In this document: positions 61,577 to 64,000 of the stretch, in pieces
How the letters are laid out: each line of letters begins with the position of its first letter
Position numbering within the stretch: the first letter of the stretch is position 1
From: an uncultured Opitutia bacterium
Lineage (GTDB): Bacteria; Verrucomicrobiota; Verrucomicrobiia; Opitutales; Opitutaceae
Direction of reading: 5' to 3'
Length of the DNA: 64,000 bases
Assembly (NCBI GenBank): GCA_903902745.1
Contig: CAIUWA010000012.1
Span: 24,926-88,925 of the forward strand
Made by a program: the position numbers and the translations under genes
The notes under the pieces: model-generated
Databases searched by the model: none
Seen by the model: only the letters and a program-made list of their open reading frames with translations
Told to the model about the DNA's origin: nothing

Positions 61577-63244
61577 ATGCCCATGAAGACTCCCTTTTCC
61601 CGGCGCGACTTCCTCAAGGCCTCCGCGCTCGCCACTGGCGCCGGCCTGTCCGCGCCCCTTTGGCAATCCCGTGCCTTCGCCCAGGGCGCCGCTGCTGCGA
61701 ACGCTGCTTCCTCCTATCCCATCGCGCCCGGGCCGTTCCAAGCGACGAGGGAATCGCTCATGCAGTACCGGTGCCCGGACTGGTTTCGCGACGCCAAGTT
61801 CGGCATCTGGGCCCATTGGGGTCCGGGGTCGGCGCCCGAGGTGGGTGATTGGTACGCCCGCCAGATGTACATGCAGGGACACCGGCAATACGACTACCAC
61901 GTCAAGACCTACGGTCACCCTTCGAAGTTCGGCTACAAGGATCTGATTCCGACGTGGAAGGCGGAGAACTTCGATCCGGATTACCTGCTGGGGCTCTATC
62001 GCAAGGCCGGCGCGAAATTTTTCGTCAGCATGGGCGTGCACCATGACAACTTCGACCTGTGGAACTCGAAGCACCAGCCGCGCTGGAATGCCGTGGCCAT
62101 TGGACCGAAGAAGAACATCGCGCAGATGTTCAAGGATGCGGCGACAAAGCAGGGCCTGCGCTTTGGCGTGAGCCAGCACCTGCACGCGAGCTACGAATGG
62201 ATGTCGACCTGCTTCGGCAGCGACAAGACCGGCCCGCTGGCCGGCGTCCCCTACGATGGGAACGATCCGCAATTCGCCGACCTCTACCATCCCAAGCATG
62301 TGCTTGCGGCCCAGCCGGGGGATGTCAACGGGGTGCCGGAAGCCTGGAAGCAGCAATATCTCCTGCGCCTCCAGGATCTCATCGACCAGCTCGAGCCCGA
62401 CCTCCTGTACCACGACGGCGTCATCCGGTTCGAGCAATACGGTCTGAAATTGGTCGCGCACCTGTACAATCGCAGCGCCCAGCGGCACGGCGGCAAGGTG
62501 GAGGCGGTCTACAACAGCAAGGGCATGGAGGACTGCCAGGTCGGCACCGCCGTGCTCGACTTCGAGCGCGGCATCGCGGAGGGCATCTGGCCCAACCCGT
62601 TCCAGACCGACACCTGCGTCGGGAACTGGCACTACGACCGGGAAGCCAAGTACAAGACGCCGAAGCAATGCATCGACCTGCTGGTCGACGTCGTCAGCCG
62701 CAACGGCACCCTGTTACTGAATTTCCCGCTGAAGTCAGACGGCACGCTCGACTCCACCGAGATGAACATCATCGCCGAGATCACGGCGTGGATGGCGGTC
62801 AACAGCGAAGGCATCTACGGCTCCCGCCCCTGGCAGATTTGCGGCGAGGGCCCCAGCGTGGCCGGCACCATTCGGGACACCAGCGTGTTCAAGCTGCTGC
62901 CGCCCCTCCCGGACAATTCTCCGGGCGCCACGCGCTCCGCCGGCCGGCGCGACAGCGGCAACCAGCCGCTGACGGCGCAGGATGTGCGCTTCACCACCAA
63001 GGGCGGCTTCCTCTACGCCTATCTGCAAGGCTGGCCGGCCGACGCGCGCACGCTGCTCGCGAGCCTTGCCACCCGCTCACCCCAGCTCGCCGGACGCAAG
63101 GTCACCGACGTGACGCTGCTCGGCCATGGCGGCAAGCTCACCTGGTCACAAACCGAGCAAGGCCTAGCGGTGAAACTTCCCGATGAACCGCCGAGCCGCC
63201 ACGCCATCGCGCTGAAGATCGCCGGGGCCATAAATTCGGTTTGA
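61577..63244 (+). CDS. Alpha-L-fucosidase (GH29), TAT-exported
   Basis: A 555-residue exported glycosidase. The TAT signal has SRRDFLKAS followed by a hydrophobic core and ends in RAFAQ near 35. The GH29 domain has WFRDAKFGIWAHWG, FFVSMGVHHDNFDLWNSKH (His155-His156) and the nucleophile Asp280 in LLYHDG, with the usual NSKG and SRNGTLLLNFP blocks later. A C-terminal beta domain follows. It cleaves fucose from glycans. No transporter or other glycan gene is nearby. Confidence 0.92.
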   Translation: MPMKTPFSRRDFLKASALATGAGLSAPLWQSRAFAQGAAAANAASSYPIAPGPFQATRESLMQYRCPDWFRDAKFGIWAHWGPGSAPEVGDWYARQMYMQGHRQYDYHVKTYGHPSKFGYKDLIPTWKAENFDPDYLLGLYRKAGAKFFVSMGVHHDNFDLWNSKHQPRWNAVAIGPKKNIAQMFKDAATKQGLRFGVSQHLHASYEWMSTCFGSDKTGPLAGVPYDGNDPQFADLYHPKHVLAAQPGDVNGVPEAWKQQYLLRLQDLIDQLEPDLLYHDGVIRFEQYGLKLVAHLYNRSAQRHGGKVEAVYNSKGMEDCQVGTAVLDFERGIAEGIWPNPFQTDTCVGNWHYDREAKYKTPKQCIDLLVDVVSRNGTLLLNFPLKSDGTLDSTEMNIIAEITAWMAVNSEGIYGSRPWQICGEGPSVAGTIRDTSVFKLLPPLPDNSPGATRSAGRRDSGNQPLTAQDVRFTTKGGFLYAYLQGWPADARTLLASLATRSPQLAGRKVTDVTLLGHGGKLTWSQTEQGLAVKLPDEPPSRHAIALKIAGAINSV

Positions 63245-63353
63245 AATACGAAACCTCTCCGGGACGAAGAAATTCCCGCGGAACCGACCTTCGCGAAATC
63301 CGTCCTCTGGCGACGGGCAGCAGTCCGCCCAAGCCGGCGCTTCTTCCCCTGCT

Positions 63354-63593
63354 TTACAGCGTCTTATGCGAGCCGTCGCACGTGACGCCCGCCTTCGAGT
63401 GTTTGCAGCCGCAGAAGTAAACCGTCTCGGATTTTTCCGCCTTGAACATCACGGGCGCAAATCCCGTTCCCTTGTGCGAACCGTCGCAGAACGGCTGGCT
63501 CTTGCTGCCGCCACAGGAGCACCAGGCGTAGGTTTTGCCGGCCTCAACATTGACCCCGTACGGGGATTTCTGGGCGATGACAGGGGTGTTCAT
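63354..63593 (-). CDS. CDGSH iron-sulfur domain protein (two motifs)
   Basis: A 79-residue protein carrying two CDGSH [2Fe-2S] motifs: Cys25, Cys27, Cys36 and His40, then Cys61, Cys63, Cys72 and His76 (CDGSH both times). This is the mitoNEET-type bacterial miner family. It starts at ATG 63593. The role is a small iron-sulfur or redox carrier. It stands alone; the 352 bases to its right hold repeats and the tRNA. Confidence 0.9.
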   Translation of the reverse strand: MNTPVIAQKSPYGVNVEAGKTYAWCSCGGSKSQPFCDGSHKGTGFAPVMFKAEKSETVYFCGCKHSKAGVTCDGSHKTL

Positions 63594-63774
63594 GATTGGA
63601 GGAAGATGCGCGAGGGAGCACCCATCACGAGCACAATTTGCGAAGAGGTGCATCCCATTACCCATCCTTCCAACCAACCATGACTGCCTTCCTCACGGAG
63701 GCTAAACATCCGGATTTGCGATAAACCGGATGATGATGCTCACCGGCGAGGCATCCGTCCCACGCCCTCCGGGC

Positions 63775-63945
63775 TCCCGCGAGACAAGACGGACAACCCG
63801 TCTCGCCGGAGCTCATGCGGCGCAAGAGCGTAGGCGGATGGCCCGCCGGGTCGTAGCCTATTGGAGCGATTTCGCCCGCCTTCGCCCTCTCGACGCGGGC
63901 GTCGGCGCGGCAGTCTTCTATATCGCTGTCGCGATAGGCGAAGAC
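63775..63945. repeat. Cluster of extragenic hairpins before tRNA-Leu
   Basis: The first hairpin, near 63778-63806, pairs GCGAGAC with GTCTCGC. The second, 63911-63945, pairs CAGTCTTC with GAAGACTG around TATATCGC/GCGATA. The stretch between is GC-rich and has REP-like words. No gene is seen from 63594 to 63945. On the minus strand the second hairpin begins next to the tRNA 3' end, and may act in processing or termination, although no U-run is present. Confidence 0.6.
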
Positions 63946-64000
63946 TGGTGCCCGGGCGCGGACTCGAACCGCGATGCCTTACGGCACAGGCTTCTGAGAC
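63946..64000 (-). tRNA. tRNA-Leu (anticodon CAG), 3' part, cut by window edge
   Basis: On the minus strand the visible 55 bases end ACCCGGGC-like acceptor plus ACCA with CCA encoded. They include the T-arm CGCGG-TTCGAGT-CCGCG, a long class II variable arm (TGCCGTAAGGCA) and an anticodon-loop segment CTCAGAA, giving anticodon CAG. Class II arm and CAG anticodon identify leucine. The 5' half lies beyond the window. Confidence 0.88.

Overview
The window reads as a high-GC chromosome of a Gram-negative bacterium, most likely Verrucomicrobiota of the Opitutaceae type. This is an inference: it rests on two large TonB-dependent receptors, KDO synthesis (kdsB), many lipoproteins, small DUF families typical of that group, and many long extragenic inverted repeats. 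No rRNA, phage, CRISPR array or complete insertion sequence was seen. A tRNA-Leu runs off the right edge.

Left part (1-13 kb): a partial DUF4159 gene, repeats with a MITE-like element, and a two-domain multicopper oxidase. Then comes a signalling or conflict-type block. It holds a SLOG plus four-TM protein followed 5 bp later by a patatin phospholipase, a lipoprotein of unknown function, a secreted PrcB-like protein and a pRiA4b ORF-3-like protein. A tight pair follows: DUF4062-TM-TPR (seven repeats with an exact 150-bp period) and TIR-TM-WD40. No cyclic-nucleotide synthase is present.

Middle part (13-40.5 kb): an uptake and salvage island, probably for a nitrogen heterocycle related to thiamine or pyrimidines. 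A TonB receptor sits under a clear TPP riboswitch. Next to it is a long minus-strand run: two Rid proteins, acetamidase/formamidase, two amidohydrolases (one CodA-like), DUF2165, DUF3891, and a catalytic plus a degenerate creatininase. Divergent from this run are an FAD oxidoreductase, a small overlapping ORF, a NitT/TauT/ThiXYZ-type ABC transporter with an NMT1/THI5-like lipoprotein, a second TonB receptor, a periplasmic cupin, a BMP-type nucleoside ABC transporter (second permease frameshifted at a T7 run), cytosine deaminase CodA, two further NMT1/THI5-like binding proteins and a SUOX-fold/cytochrome c protein. The likely logic is import across both membranes, then deformylation, deamination and ring hydrolysis. 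The exact substrate is inferred only.

Right part (40.5-64 kb): mostly housekeeping and scattered functions. These include lysine 2,3-aminomutase, a fatty acid hydroxylase-like protein, carA, kdsB, HPr, TatD nuclease, an esterase, carboxypeptidase M32, a DUF4097 protein, an Spx/ArsC-like protein with two small membrane or soluble partners, an ABC ATPase joined to a CaCA-like membrane protein, small lipoproteins, dienelactone hydrolase, a CBS-pair protein, a sulfite oxidase-like enzyme, a beta-propeller protein, an AlkA-like glycosylase, a GH29 alpha-L-fucosidase and a CDGSH protein.

At least thirteen long inverted repeats of different sequence but the same design lie between or at the ends of genes throughout the window. 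They are the most pervasive unexplained structure here.
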